DNA of 64,000 nt from Petrimonas sp. GTDB lineage: Bacteria; Bacteroidota; Bacteroidia; Bacteroidales; Dysgonomonadaceae. Position 1 is the first letter of the stretch, and every line of letters starts with the position of its first letter. Shown here piece after piece: positions 38,386 through 47,270 of the stretch. Where the stretch lies: positions 186,001 to 250,000 of the forward strand of contig DUNG01000005.1 in the NCBI GenBank assembly GCA_012839475.1, in the 5' to 3' direction. The position numbers and the translations under genes are program-made. The notes beneath the pieces are model-generated. The model worked only from the letters and a program-made list of their open reading frames with translations. It was not told the origin of the DNA and did no database searches.

Positions 38386-39069
38386 ATGGCAATAATTTGG
38401 ATTTTATTTTTCTTGATCGCGATCGCGGGATGGGCTGTGCAAGGCATGCTTCAGAGTAGGTTTAAAAAATACTCGAAAATTCCCCTTCGCAATGGCATGA
38501 CAGGTAAAGAGGTTGCCGAGAAGATGTTACACGAGAATGGCATTTACGATGTGCAGGTGATCTCCGTAAGGGGGAAGCTCACGGACCACTATAACCCGTT
38601 GAACAAGACCATTAACTTGAGCGAGCCGGTGTATGGGTCCTACAGCGTAGCCGCGGCAGCTGTGGCGGCACACGAAACGGGACACGCCATCCAGCATGCG
38701 GTGGGGTACGCGCCGTTAAAGATGCGGTCTGCCCTGGTGCCGGTAATCTCCTCGACCTCTAAATGGGTGATGTGGGTCATCTTGGCCGGTATCCTCTTGA
38801 TTCAGGCATTCCCGATGTTGATATGGGTTGGCATCGCGATGTATGGCCTCATCACGCTCTTTAGTTTTATCACGCTCCCCGTGGAGAAGAATGCGACAAA
38901 CCGGGCCATCCAATGGCTGAGCAGCGCGGGGATAACCGACGTGAGCAACCACAACCAAGCGGTAGACGCTCTCCGGTGGGCAGGGTATACTTACGTGATA
39001 GCGGCCCTGAGCTCGTTGGCAACGCTTTTTTACTACATCATGATCGCGATGAGCGGTAGTCGAAGGTAA
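38386..39069 (+). CDS. Neutral zinc metallopeptidase, membrane-bound (YugP-like)
   Basis: A 227-residue membrane protein of the Zn_peptidase_2 family (PF04298). An N-terminal helix (IIWILFFLIAIAGWAVQG) is followed by YSKIPLRNGMTGKEVAEKML, HYNPLNKTINLSEPVYGSYS and the metal-binding AAHETGHAIQHAVGYAPL, an HExxH-like motif of the form HETGH. Three further helices lie in the C-terminal half (MWVILAGILLIQAFPMLIWV, GIAMYGLITLFSFITL, YVIAALSSLATLFYYIM). It should cut membrane or membrane-near proteins; the substrate is unknown. Confidence 0.9.
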   Translation: MAIIWILFFLIAIAGWAVQGMLQSRFKKYSKIPLRNGMTGKEVAEKMLHENGIYDVQVISVRGKLTDHYNPLNKTINLSEPVYGSYSVAAAAVAAHETGHAIQHAVGYAPLKMRSALVPVISSTSKWVMWVILAGILLIQAFPMLIWVGIAMYGLITLFSFITLPVEKNATNRAIQWLSSAGITDVSNHNQAVDALRWAGYTYVIAALSSLATLFYYIMIAMSGSRR

Positions 39070-39187
39070 ATGCGTTAATGCTCGCTATTCCATTCTCTTT
39101 CTGCTTGTAGAGCTTTAAGATTGGACGTGAAAAGGAAGGTAAGGTAAGAAAACGGAAAGAAACATTATTAATATATAAATCCATCGT

Positions 39188-41098
39188 ATGAACCGAAAAC
39201 TTTTGATTAGAGACCTCACGTTGAGGGATGGCCAGCAGTCTGCTTTCGCTACGAGGATGAACCAGTCGCAAGTGGACCGGGTATTGCCTCTCTATAAGGA
39301 GGCCAATTTTTACGCCATGGAGGTGTGGGGTGGGGCCGTGCCCGACTCCGTGATGCGCTTTTTGAATGAAAACCCGTGGGATCGGCTGGAGAAAATTCAT
39401 CATGCCGTGGGAGGAGCTTCTAAGTTGACAGCACTCTCGCGCGGGCGCAACTTGTACGGCTATGCACCCTACCCGGATGAGATTATTGACGGTTTCTTCA
39501 AGAATGCCGTAGCATCGGGACTGAACATCATGCGTATCTTCGACGCGCTTAACGATGTCAATAATGTGAAGTCGAGTGTAAAATATATTAAGAAGTACGG
39601 GGGCATGGCCGATTGCGCGGTATGTTATACCGTGGATCCAAAACCGGAGGAGCCGGTTGGTCAGCCTGAGCCGAAGAGAAAAGGATTGTTCGGATTGTTT
39701 GGCAGAAAGAAGGTAGTGGAGAGCGGTGTTACCTATGAGCCGGTCTTTACCAACGACTACTTTCTGAACAAGGCCAAGGAGATGTGTGCCTTGGGTGCTG
39801 ACATGATTACGATTAAGGATATGAGCGGGTTGATCCCGCCATCTAGGGTAGCACAGTTAATTCCACTGTTCAAGAGGGAGTTGGACGTACCTATCGATTT
39901 TCATACCCACTGTACACCCGGTTTCGGGTTGGGTGCGGTCCTCACGGCTATTATGCACGGCGTTGACGTGGTGGATACCGTGATCTGGAACTTCGCGGGG
40001 GGACCAGCTGCACCGGCGCTGGAGCTTATCTACATCTTCTGCCAAAAGTTGGGTGTCGAGGTGGACGTGAACATGGATGCAGTAGCCAAGATCAACGAGG
40101 AGTTGCTGTCCATCCGTCGAGAACTGGACAAGTACGACGCGGTGAAACAGTTCCCGAAATCGTTTAACCCGTTGACCGACGCACTGCCCGCGGAGGTGGA
40201 TCAACAGTTTGACCGGGCGATTGCCGCCGTGAAAAACAAAGACGAAGAGGCGCTCCTACAGGCGTGCCACGCGATCGAGGCCTACTTTGGTTTCCCGGCC
40301 CCGGATGAGCAGGTGAAGAACGCGGAGATTCCCGGTGGCATGTACACCAACATGGTGGCGCAGCTCAAACAGTTTAACGCCCTGGAGATCCTGCCCGAGG
40401 CGATGAAATTGATCCCCAGCGTACGGCGTGACGCCGGATTGCCACCCCTGGTGACGCCCACCAGCCAGATCGTGGGGGCGCAAGCGGTGAACTCGGCTAT
40501 GAACCAAAAAAATGCTCGCCCCAAGTACGCGAATCCCTCAAACCAGTTCGTGGCGTTGGTTAAGGGTGAATACGGGAAGACACCCGTGCCCGTGGACCCC
40601 GAGTTCCGGCTCCAAATCGCCGGTACCCGGGAGGAGGTAGAGTACGATACGTCTACCTACAAGCGCCAAGATAACCCGATACTTGAGGAGTACGGCGGTA
40701 CACGGTTGGCCAAAGATGAGAAAGAGGAACTCCTGATGGAGCTCTTCCCCGCGGTGGCGACCGGTTTCCTGAGAAAACTTCGGCAAGAGGAGTGGGAAAC
40801 GCAACAGGCGAAGAAGGCAGCGGAAGAGATGCGGCTGGAATCGACCGAGGTGGCGAGTGATATCCAGTCAGAAGACGAGGTGGTGGGTCATCTGGTGATG
40901 AGTCCCATGTACGGGACGATTTTAGAGGTGCTAGTGAAAGTGGGCGACAGAGTGAAGAAGGGGGACAACGTCGTGATCTTGGAGGCGATGAAGATGGAGA
41001 ACGAGATTACTACGGAGGAGTCTGGAAAAGTACATCGAATTTTCGTAACGGAGGGAGAAATCGTTAAGGATGGGGCTCCCCTCGTTGAGATTGTTTAA
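39188..41098 (+). CDS. Biotin-dependent carboxyltransferase: oxaloacetate decarboxylase alpha / pyruvate carboxylase subunit B-like
   Basis: A 636-residue protein. Residues 5-300 are an HMG-CoA-lyase-like TIM barrel with the carboxyltransferase signs RDLTLRDGQQSAFATRM, IMRIFDALNDVNN, MITIKDMSGLIPP (the Lys expected to bind CO2) and the metal ligands in DFHTHCTPGFG. A conserved PYC/OADA domain follows (320-500), then a linker and a biotinyl domain with VILEAMKMENEI, where Lys carries biotin. It moves a carboxyl group between oxaloacetate/pyruvate and biotin. Between barrel strands it has an insert of about 38 residues (39637-39750) with the basic stretch KRKGLFGLFGRKK. No beta or gamma decarboxylase subunit is next to it; a sodium:solute symporter follows 22 bases later. 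Confidence 0.88.
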   Translation: MNRKLLIRDLTLRDGQQSAFATRMNQSQVDRVLPLYKEANFYAMEVWGGAVPDSVMRFLNENPWDRLEKIHHAVGGASKLTALSRGRNLYGYAPYPDEIIDGFFKNAVASGLNIMRIFDALNDVNNVKSSVKYIKKYGGMADCAVCYTVDPKPEEPVGQPEPKRKGLFGLFGRKKVVESGVTYEPVFTNDYFLNKAKEMCALGADMITIKDMSGLIPPSRVAQLIPLFKRELDVPIDFHTHCTPGFGLGAVLTAIMHGVDVVDTVIWNFAGGPAAPALELIYIFCQKLGVEVDVNMDAVAKINEELLSIRRELDKYDAVKQFPKSFNPLTDALPAEVDQQFDRAIAAVKNKDEEALLQACHAIEAYFGFPAPDEQVKNAEIPGGMYTNMVAQLKQFNALEILPEAMKLIPSVRRDAGLPPLVTPTSQIVGAQAVNSAMNQKNARPKYANPSNQFVALVKGEYGKTPVPVDPEFRLQIAGTREEVEYDTSTYKRQDNPILEEYGGTRLAKDEKEELLMELFPAVATGFLRKLRQEEWETQQAKKAAEEMRLESTEVASDIQSEDEVVGHLVMSPMYGTILEVLVKVGDRVKKGDNVVILEAMKMENEITTEESGKVHRIFVTEGEIVKDGAPLVEIV

Positions 41099-41120
41099 CA
41101 GATTCCGTATAGCGTGAGCC

Positions 41121-42602
41121 ATGCACTCCACGTTTATACTTGTCACGATCGCCATCTACTTTGGTGCGTTGATGCTCGTTTCGTACTTCACCAGTCGGAA
41201 AGGGTCGGGTAACGATGCGTTCTTTCGTGCCAACAAGTCGTCCAAATGGTATATCGTTGCGATCGCGATGATCGGGACCTCTATCTCCGGGGTTACCTTT
41301 GTCTCGGTACCGGGGATGGTGCGTGCGCTGGACATGACCTACCTACAGATGGTGTTCGGCTTCTTTTTCGGGTACCTGGTGATTGCTTACGTGCTGCTGC
41401 CGCTCTACTACCGGCTGAACCTGACCACGATATATGGCTATTTGGATGAGCGGTTTGGTCCCAAATCCTACAAGACGGGTGCATGGTTCTTTTTGATATC
41501 TAAGATCGTGGGGGCCGCGGCCAGGCTTTACCTGGTAGCATTTATCCTACAGAAGCTGGTTTTCGACGCGTGGGGTGTTCCCTTCGCGATTACCGTTATC
41601 GGGATTATCCTTGTTATCTGGCTCTATAGCCATCAGGGCGGTATCAAGACCATTATATGGACTGACCTGCTTCAATCTATCCTGTTCCTCACGGCGCTGG
41701 CGTTGATTATCTGGCAGATTGCCAGGCAACTCGACTTCAGTTTCGGCGAGATGGTGACGGTCATCGCCCAGAGCCCGCACTCCCGCATCTTCCTGTTCGA
41801 TGACTGGGCGAGCACCCAGAACTTCTTCAAACAGTTTTTTAGCGGGATGTTTATCACTATCGTGATGACAGGGCTGGACCAGGATATGATGCAGAAGAAC
41901 CTGACCATTCGCTCGCTAAAGGACGCGCAGAAGAACGTGCTCTCCTACGGCTTCGCGTTCGTGCCGGTCAACCTGCTCTTCCTCTCGCTGGGGGTGCTAT
42001 TGCTTATCTACGCGTCGTATAACAATATCGTGCTACCCGAGGTGTCGGATAACATTCTTCCCTACCTGGCAAGCGAGTACCTGGGACCGATCGTGTTGGG
42101 TGTCTTCAGCATCGGGATCGTCGCGGCCGCGTTCTCGAGCGCCGACTCGGCGTTGACCGCCTTGACTACCTCCTTTTGCGTGGATATCCTCAACATGAAA
42201 GCCGTCTACCAGGATAAGGAGCAGGAGAAGAGGGACGTGGCAACGCGCCGTTGGGTACACGTGGGTATCAGTGCCTTGTTCGTGCTCATTATCCTGCTGA
42301 TCGAGGCGATCGGCTCGGATAGCATTATTACCGCCATCTATAAATTGGCCTCCTATACGTATGGACCCCTGCTGGGCCTCTACCTCTTTGGACTCTACTC
42401 GAAGGTAAAGCCGATTGACAGATATGTGCCGTACGTGGCCATCGCGTCGCCGGTGCTCTGCTTCGTGATCGAGTTGGCTATGATGCACTTCTTTGGCTAC
42501 CGGGTGGGGTACGAACTACTGCTGATGAATGGGCTATTCATCGGATTGGGGCTTTGGATGGTTTCGAAACGGCCAGCGGTTGAAATGAGCCATAAGCGAT
42601 AA
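41121..42602 (+). CDS. Sodium:solute symporter (SSS family)
   Basis: A 493-residue inner-membrane transporter with about thirteen helices. Family marks are YFTSRKGSGNDAFFRANKSS near the N-terminus, AIAMIGTSISGVTFVSVPG in helix 2, GLDQDMMQKNLTIRSLKDAQ (quoted to 20) in the middle and FSIGIVAAAFSSADSALTAL in the sodium-site helix. It imports a small solute with sodium; the solute cannot be read from sequence. It follows the biotin protein by 22 bases and probably shares its transcript. There is no long C-terminal regulatory domain. Confidence 0.92.
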   Translation: MHSTFILVTIAIYFGALMLVSYFTSRKGSGNDAFFRANKSSKWYIVAIAMIGTSISGVTFVSVPGMVRALDMTYLQMVFGFFFGYLVIAYVLLPLYYRLNLTTIYGYLDERFGPKSYKTGAWFFLISKIVGAAARLYLVAFILQKLVFDAWGVPFAITVIGIILVIWLYSHQGGIKTIIWTDLLQSILFLTALALIIWQIARQLDFSFGEMVTVIAQSPHSRIFLFDDWASTQNFFKQFFSGMFITIVMTGLDQDMMQKNLTIRSLKDAQKNVLSYGFAFVPVNLLFLSLGVLLLIYASYNNIVLPEVSDNILPYLASEYLGPIVLGVFSIGIVAAAFSSADSALTALTTSFCVDILNMKAVYQDKEQEKRDVATRRWVHVGISALFVLIILLIEAIGSDSIITAIYKLASYTYGPLLGLYLFGLYSKVKPIDRYVPYVAIASPVLCFVIELAMMHFFGYRVGYELLLMNGLFIGLGLWMVSKRPAVEMSHKR

Positions 42603-42700
42603 ACGCGTATTCTTTATCTTAGATACTGGTTGGTTTCTAAATGTGGTGTTTTTTGGTGTTAAACTTTGAAGTTGAAAAACGAAAGCTGGAAAGGTGAAAA

Positions 42701-43297
42701 ATGAATATAGGGAAAGCCGAGTTCGTGATTAGCAATACGGACTATCGAAAATGCCCCGCCGATGGGCGGCCCGAATACGCGTTTATTGGACGTTCCAACG
42801 TGGGTAAATCATCGCTCATCAATATGCTGACCAACCGCAAGGGGTTGGCCATGACCTCATCAAAACCGGGGAAAACATGGTTAATCAACCATTTTTTAAT
42901 CAATGATGAGTGGTACCTGGTGGACCTACCGGGGTATGGCTACGCACGCCGGGGCAAGGGGGAGAGGGAGAAGATCGAGCGGATGATCAGGGCCTATATC
43001 TTGCATCGTCCGGCAATGACCTGCCTGTTCGTGCTGTTGGACTCCCGCCACGAGGCGATGGCGATAGACCTGGAGTTTATGGCGTGGCTGGGCGAGAATG
43101 GTGTTCCGTTCGCCATCGTCTTCACCAAGGCCGACAAGCTGGGTGTTAACCGCCTGCAAGCCAATGTGGATGCGTATAAGGAGAGACTGCTGGAAAGATG
43201 GGAAGAGCTGCCCCCCGTTTTCGTTACCTCCTCAACGAGGAGAGAGGGTAGGGAAGAACTGCTGCAATATATCAAGGAGATCAACGCGTCGTTGTAG
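42701..43297 (+). CDS. engB: Ribosome biogenesis GTPase EngB (YihA/YsxC)
   Basis: A 198-residue GTPase needed for assembly of the large ribosomal subunit. G1 is GRSNVGKSS, the G2 region [10 protein letters not shown]3 DLPGYGYA, G4 TKADKL and G5 TSSTRREG. Typical is also [20 protein letters not shown] (20). Length is normal and no fused domain is seen. It faces atpG across an 86-base gap with no obvious terminator. Confidence 0.96.
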   Translation: MNIGKAEFVISNTDYRKCPADGRPEYAFIGRSNVGKSSLINMLTNRKGLAMTSSKPGKTWLINHFLINDEWYLVDLPGYGYARRGKGEREKIERMIRAYILHRPAMTCLFVLLDSRHEAMAIDLEFMAWLGENGVPFAIVFTKADKLGVNRLQANVDAYKERLLERWEELPPVFVTSSTRREGREELLQYIKEINASL

Positions 43298-43383
43298 AGA
43301 CGAAATCATGCGATCAATAAGGGTTTGAACGAGGTGCAACAGGAGGTGTAGCGTGCGCTGGTTTGAAAAAGGTGTTGTACGTG

Positions 43384-44274
43384 TTACCGTTGACCAATCG
43401 TCCCGCCCATGATATCGAGCAGTTCGTTGGTAATGGCCTGCTGCCGCATCTTGTTGTACTCGAGCCTGAGCTCTTCGATCAACTCATCGGCGTTATCGGT
43501 GGCAATCTGCATGGCGATAACCCGGGCAGCGTGTTCCGAGGTCACAGAATCAACGTGAGCCGTGTACAGCTTGAGCTGGAGTATTTTGGGAACCAATTGC
43601 TCTAGCAGGCCGATCTTATCGGGCTCCAGGATGTAGTCTAGATTATGGATGCCTTTTTCGGTAGCGGTCTGCTCTAGTTCGCTAAAGTCGATGGGAAGAA
43701 GTGTTTCCCGCCTCAGCAGTTGCGAACGAGTACTTAGGTAGTGGTGATAGATAAGTTCCACCTGGTCGATCTCCCCGCGTGTGAAAAGGTTCATAAGGGG
43801 TTGAGCGATGTCGTACGCGTTGTCGTAGGTGGGCTTTTCAGCATGTTCAAGGAAGTCGTTTCGAACTACTATTCCCTTCTTTTGTACCCCTTTTGCAACC
43901 TTCTCCCCTATGGCGTAGAAGAGGATGTTCTCGTTACCCAAGGATTGATACTGGGTAATGGTCTCCAATGCCTTTTCTGTTACATTCTCGTTAAAACGTC
44001 CTACTAGTCCACTATTGGAGGAGAAGGCCAAAATAGCTACCCGTTTCACAGGGCGTTCCACCATGTAGGGAGAGGAGACAGCTTGCTGTCCCTCCTCCTT
44101 AATCAGCAAGGGCTGCAAGATACGTTGCAAGGCCTGGGTATAGGGACGCAGATTCACAATTACCCGTTCGGCTCGCTTCTGTTTAGCCGAAGAGACCATC
44201 ATCATGGCCGATGTGATCTTTCGGGTAGATTGAACCGACTGGAGCCTACTTTTTATCTCTTTTAGCCTCGCCAT
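43384..44274 (-). CDS. atpG: ATP synthase F1 gamma subunit
   Basis: The central rotor shaft of F1, 296 residues. The N-terminal helix begins MARLKEIKSRLQSVQSTRKI and the C-terminal helix ends with IELRLEYNKMRQQAITNELLDI (in part LEYNKMRQQAITNELLDIMG), the conserved coiled-coil pair inside the alpha/beta ring. It is the last gene of the atpE-F-H-A-G run, six bases after atpA. The beta and epsilon genes do not follow. Confidence 0.97.
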   Translation of the reverse strand: MARLKEIKSRLQSVQSTRKITSAMMMVSSAKQKRAERVIVNLRPYTQALQRILQPLLIKEEGQQAVSSPYMVERPVKRVAILAFSSNSGLVGRFNENVTEKALETITQYQSLGNENILFYAIGEKVAKGVQKKGIVVRNDFLEHAEKPTYDNAYDIAQPLMNLFTRGEIDQVELIYHHYLSTRSQLLRRETLLPIDFSELEQTATEKGIHNLDYILEPDKIGLLEQLVPKILQLKLYTAHVDSVTSEHAARVIAMQIATDNADELIEELRLEYNKMRQQAITNELLDIMGGTIGQR

Positions 44275-44280
44275 CTCTTG

Positions 44281-45870
44281 TTATTGTTTCATGGTGGATA
44301 TAGTGTCACGCGCTACCTGTTCGATAATCTCCCCGATTTGGTCGTTCATCTCCCCTTTCTGTAACGGGTCGAGCACATCCTCACGGTGACTAGCCTCCAA
44401 AGCGGATAGAAACTCTTTCTCAAAGCGGGTTACCTGTTCAAGTGGCAACTCAGTCAACAGTCCATGGGTACCACAATAGAGTACGGCCACCTGATGCTCC
44501 AGGCGCATGGGGCTGTTCACGGGTTGAACCAGCAGGCGTTCGTTTTTAGCTCCCTTATCGATCGCCATCGCCGTAACGGGATCCATATCCCCGCCAAACT
44601 TGGCAAATGCGGCCAACTCTTCATACTGAGCCTGGTCAATTTTTAACGTTCCGGCCACCTTCTTCATAGCCTTTACCTGTGCGTTACCCCCCACGCGGGA
44701 AACGGAGATACCCACGTTAATCGCGGGACGGATACCCCGGTTAAAGAGGTCATTCTCGAGGAAAATTTGTCCGTCAGTGATGGAGATCACGTTGGTGGGG
44801 ATGTACGCGGAAACGTCACCGGCTTGCGTCTCGATAATGGGCAGGGCGGTCAGCGACCCGCCTCCCTTGACCCTTCCTTTGAGGCTCGGGGGAAGGTCGT
44901 TCATGTTAATGGCTACCTCCTCTTGGGAAATAATGCGTGCCGACCTCTCCAACAAGCGAGAGTGGAGGTAGAAGATGTCACCGGGATAGGCCTCGCGACC
45001 GGAGGGGCGACGAAGGACAAGCGATACCTCACGGTAGGCCACGGCCTGCTTCGAGAGGTCGTCATATACCACCAGCGCATCGCGGCCCGTGTCGCGGAAG
45101 TATTCACCGATGGCCGCACCGGCAAATGGTGCGATGTAGCGCATGGCAGCTGAGTCGGACCCGCTGGCGGAGACGATCACGGTATAGTCCATGGCACCTT
45201 TCTCGGTGAGGGTCTTCACGATAGAGGCAACCGACGAGCCTTTTTGGCCGATGGCCACGTAGATGCAGTAAACCGGGTTGCCCTTTTCGAAGTTCTCCCG
45301 CTGATTGATGATGGTGTCGATGGCAATACTGGTCTTACCGGTCTGTCGGTCACCGATAATCAGCTCCCGCTGCCCCCGGCCGATGGGAATCATGGCATCG
45401 ATTGCCTTAAGCCCCGTCTGTAGGGGGGTGTTCACAGGTTGGCGAAAGACCACGCCGGGCGCTTTGCGTTCCAAAGGCATCTCAATTTTTTCGCCCTTTA
45501 CCGGTCCTTTCCCATCCAGGGGTTCCCCGGTAGGGGTGATGACGCGACCCAGCATGCCTTCACCCACGAACAGAGAGGCCACTCGTCCCGTGCGTTTCAC
45601 GGTGTACCCCTCCTTGATTTCGCTGGATGGCCCCAGCAGAATGGCACCAACGTTATCTTCCTCGAGGTTCATCACGATGGCGTGCATGCCGTTGTCAAAC
45701 TCCAGCAATTCGCTTGCCTCGGCGTTGTGTAGGCCGAAGACCCGAATAACGCCGTCACTGACGCTGACCACCACGCCCGTCTCCTCGAACTTCACACGGT
45801 TATCAATCCCCTTCAGTTGCATTCGCAACATCTCGGATACTTCGCTTATCTTAATTGCCTTGTCTGCCAT
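44281..45870 (-). CDS. atpA: ATP synthase F1 alpha subunit
   Basis: A 529-residue nucleotide-binding, non-catalytic subunit. The Walker A motif is GDRQTGKTS, and [20 protein letters not shown] (20) and [20 protein letters not shown] (20) are classic alpha signatures; [13 protein letters not shown] is also seen. It forms the hexamer with beta, whose gene is absent from the window. The gene is 26 bases after atpH and 6 before atpG. Confidence 0.98.
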   Translation of the reverse strand: MADKAIKISEVSEMLRMQLKGIDNRVKFEETGVVVSVSDGVIRVFGLHNAEASELLEFDNGMHAIVMNLEEDNVGAILLGPSSEIKEGYTVKRTGRVASLFVGEGMLGRVITPTGEPLDGKGPVKGEKIEMPLERKAPGVVFRQPVNTPLQTGLKAIDAMIPIGRGQRELIIGDRQTGKTSIAIDTIINQRENFEKGNPVYCIYVAIGQKGSSVASIVKTLTEKGAMDYTVIVSASGSDSAAMRYIAPFAGAAIGEYFRDTGRDALVVYDDLSKQAVAYREVSLVLRRPSGREAYPGDIFYLHSRLLERSARIISQEEVAINMNDLPPSLKGRVKGGGSLTALPIIETQAGDVSAYIPTNVISITDGQIFLENDLFNRGIRPAINVGISVSRVGGNAQVKAMKKVAGTLKIDQAQYEELAAFAKFGGDMDPVTAMAIDKGAKNERLLVQPVNSPMRLEHQVAVLYCGTHGLLTELPLEQVTRFEKEFLSALEASHREDVLDPLQKGEMNDQIGEIIEQVARDTISTMKQ

Positions 45871-45896
45871 AACTTCCTTTCTTCATTGCTTGTTCT

Positions 45897-46433
45897 TTAT
45901 TGTTTCAGCGACTGTCTGACCCGTTCGAGTTCGCCGCTAACGCTTGCATCCCAACGGTAATCATCTAAATTGAAGATGAATCCACCAATGATATTGGGGT
46001 CTACCACGGTCTCTATCTCCAGGGTGTTCCCGATCAGGTGGTGAATTTTCTCCATGAGCCTCTTCTTGGTCCCCTCTTCTAAGGGTACTGCCGTGATTAG
46101 CTTACCCGCTTGAATACGGAATCGTCTTCGATAGAGGTCGATATAGCGTTGGGTAATGAATTGCAGTTGGTTCTCCCTCTCGTTCTCAAGGATGAGCCCG
46201 ATCATCTTTTCAAGTGAGGTGGGCAATGCCCCACCGCAGGCGGTAACGATAATCTTTTTCTTCTCCTTAGCCGGGATGGAAGGGTTCTGCACGATCTCCT
46301 TCAACTCCGGCACTTCAAAGAACAGGTGTGCCAGCAGCTTCATTCTCGCGTATACCTGCTCCTGCTCTCCCAATTCTATGGCAAAGTCCAGGAGTGCATT
46401 CGCGTAACGTGTGGATACCAGTCCGCTGTTCAT
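45897..46433 (-). CDS. atpH: ATP synthase delta subunit
   Basis: A 178-residue stator protein linking F1 alpha to subunit b. The N-terminal domain (STRYANALLDFAIELGEQEQ) and the C-terminal motif VVDPNIIGGFIFNLDDYRWD, a variant of the conserved vDpsliGGfvi, define the family. It ends with SVSGELERVRQSLKQ. It lies 9 bases after atpF. Confidence 0.94.
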   Translation of the reverse strand: MNSGLVSTRYANALLDFAIELGEQEQVYARMKLLAHLFFEVPELKEIVQNPSIPAKEKKKIIVTACGGALPTSLEKMIGLILENERENQLQFITQRYIDLYRRRFRIQAGKLITAVPLEEGTKKRLMEKIHHLIGNTLEIETVVDPNIIGGFIFNLDDYRWDASVSGELERVRQSLKQ

Positions 46434-46442
46434 ACCTCTACC

Positions 46443-46943
46443 TTAAGATTTTGACAGGTCGATTTCATCCAATAGGCGATCGATCAAGCGCGTTTGTTCT
46501 TGACCGGTACTTAGCTTCTCGCGTAAAATCTTCCCTGAGAGTTCAAGCGATAACTCGGCGACTTCGTCCCGAATTTGTCGGAGTGCCTCCTCTTTTTCCA
46601 CGCTTATCTGTTCGCGTGCGGCGGTTATGATCTTCTCCGACTCTTGGCGAGCGTCTTCCCGGGCTTGCCTTACCAGCTTTTCCCGTAACTTTTCGGTCTC
46701 CCTTATCATGGCGGCTTGCTGTTCTCGCGTGGCTGCCATCATCTCCTCGCCTGCTTTCTTCACGTTGGCCAGTTCATCGCGTGCCTCCCGTGCGGCTTGG
46801 AGCGACTCGTCAATCCAGTCCGCACGTTTCTCAACCGAATTCAGGATAGTCGGCATGGCGAACTTGATCAGCACGAACAGCACCACGCCGAACGCGATGA
46901 GCATCCAGAAAACGAGTCCTGGTTCGGGTGTAAGCAACGACAT
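46443..46943 (-). CDS. atpF: ATP synthase subunit b
   Basis: The peripheral stalk, 166 residues. One membrane helix near the N-terminus (PGLVFWMLIAFGVVLFVLIK) is followed by a long charged coiled coil (EARDELANVKKAGEEMMAAT and on to the end), as expected for the dimeric stalk. It lies 31 bases after atpE. Confidence 0.95.
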   Translation of the reverse strand: MSLLTPEPGLVFWMLIAFGVVLFVLIKFAMPTILNSVEKRADWIDESLQAAREARDELANVKKAGEEMMAATREQQAAMIRETEKLREKLVRQAREDARQESEKIITAAREQISVEKEEALRQIRDEVAELSLELSGKILREKLSTGQEQTRLIDRLLDEIDLSKS

Positions 46944-46974
46944 ACCTTTTCTTTGTTAAGGAATAAAGTTTCAA

Positions 46975-47226
46975 TTAAAGGATAAAACCGCACACTACGA
47001 TGGCAAACAGGGCAACCCCCTCGATCAACGCGGCCGCGATAATCATCGATGTACGAATGTCTGAGCTGGCTTCGGGTTGACGGGCGATACCTTCAACGGC
47101 CGTTTTGCCAATGGCTCCAATTCCTAAGGCGGCTCCTATCACGGCGAGCGCAGTACCTAATGCTGCTCCAAACATCCCTAATCCAGCCTGGCCTGCAGCT
47201 TGCAATAACACGGTAAGTAATGTCAT
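46975..47226 (-). CDS. atpE: ATP synthase subunit c
   Basis: The rotor ring proteolipid, 83 residues: two helices (LGTALAVIGAALGIGAIGKT and IIAAALIEGVALFAIVVCGF) around the polar loop EGIARQPEASSDIR. The ion-binding Glu is in ALIEGVALF. The Ser/Thr neighbours of Na+-binding rings are missing after this Glu, so protons are the likely ion. It is the first atp gene in this window; the a-subunit gene that usually comes before it is replaced by a TPR gene, 44 bases upstream. Confidence 0.96.
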   Translation of the reverse strand: MTLLTVLLQAAGQAGLGMFGAALGTALAVIGAALGIGAIGKTAVEGIARQPEASSDIRTSMIIAAALIEGVALFAIVVCGFIL

Positions 47227-47270
47227 AATCTCTTTTTTAAATGGTTATATATTATTTACTATATCTCTAT

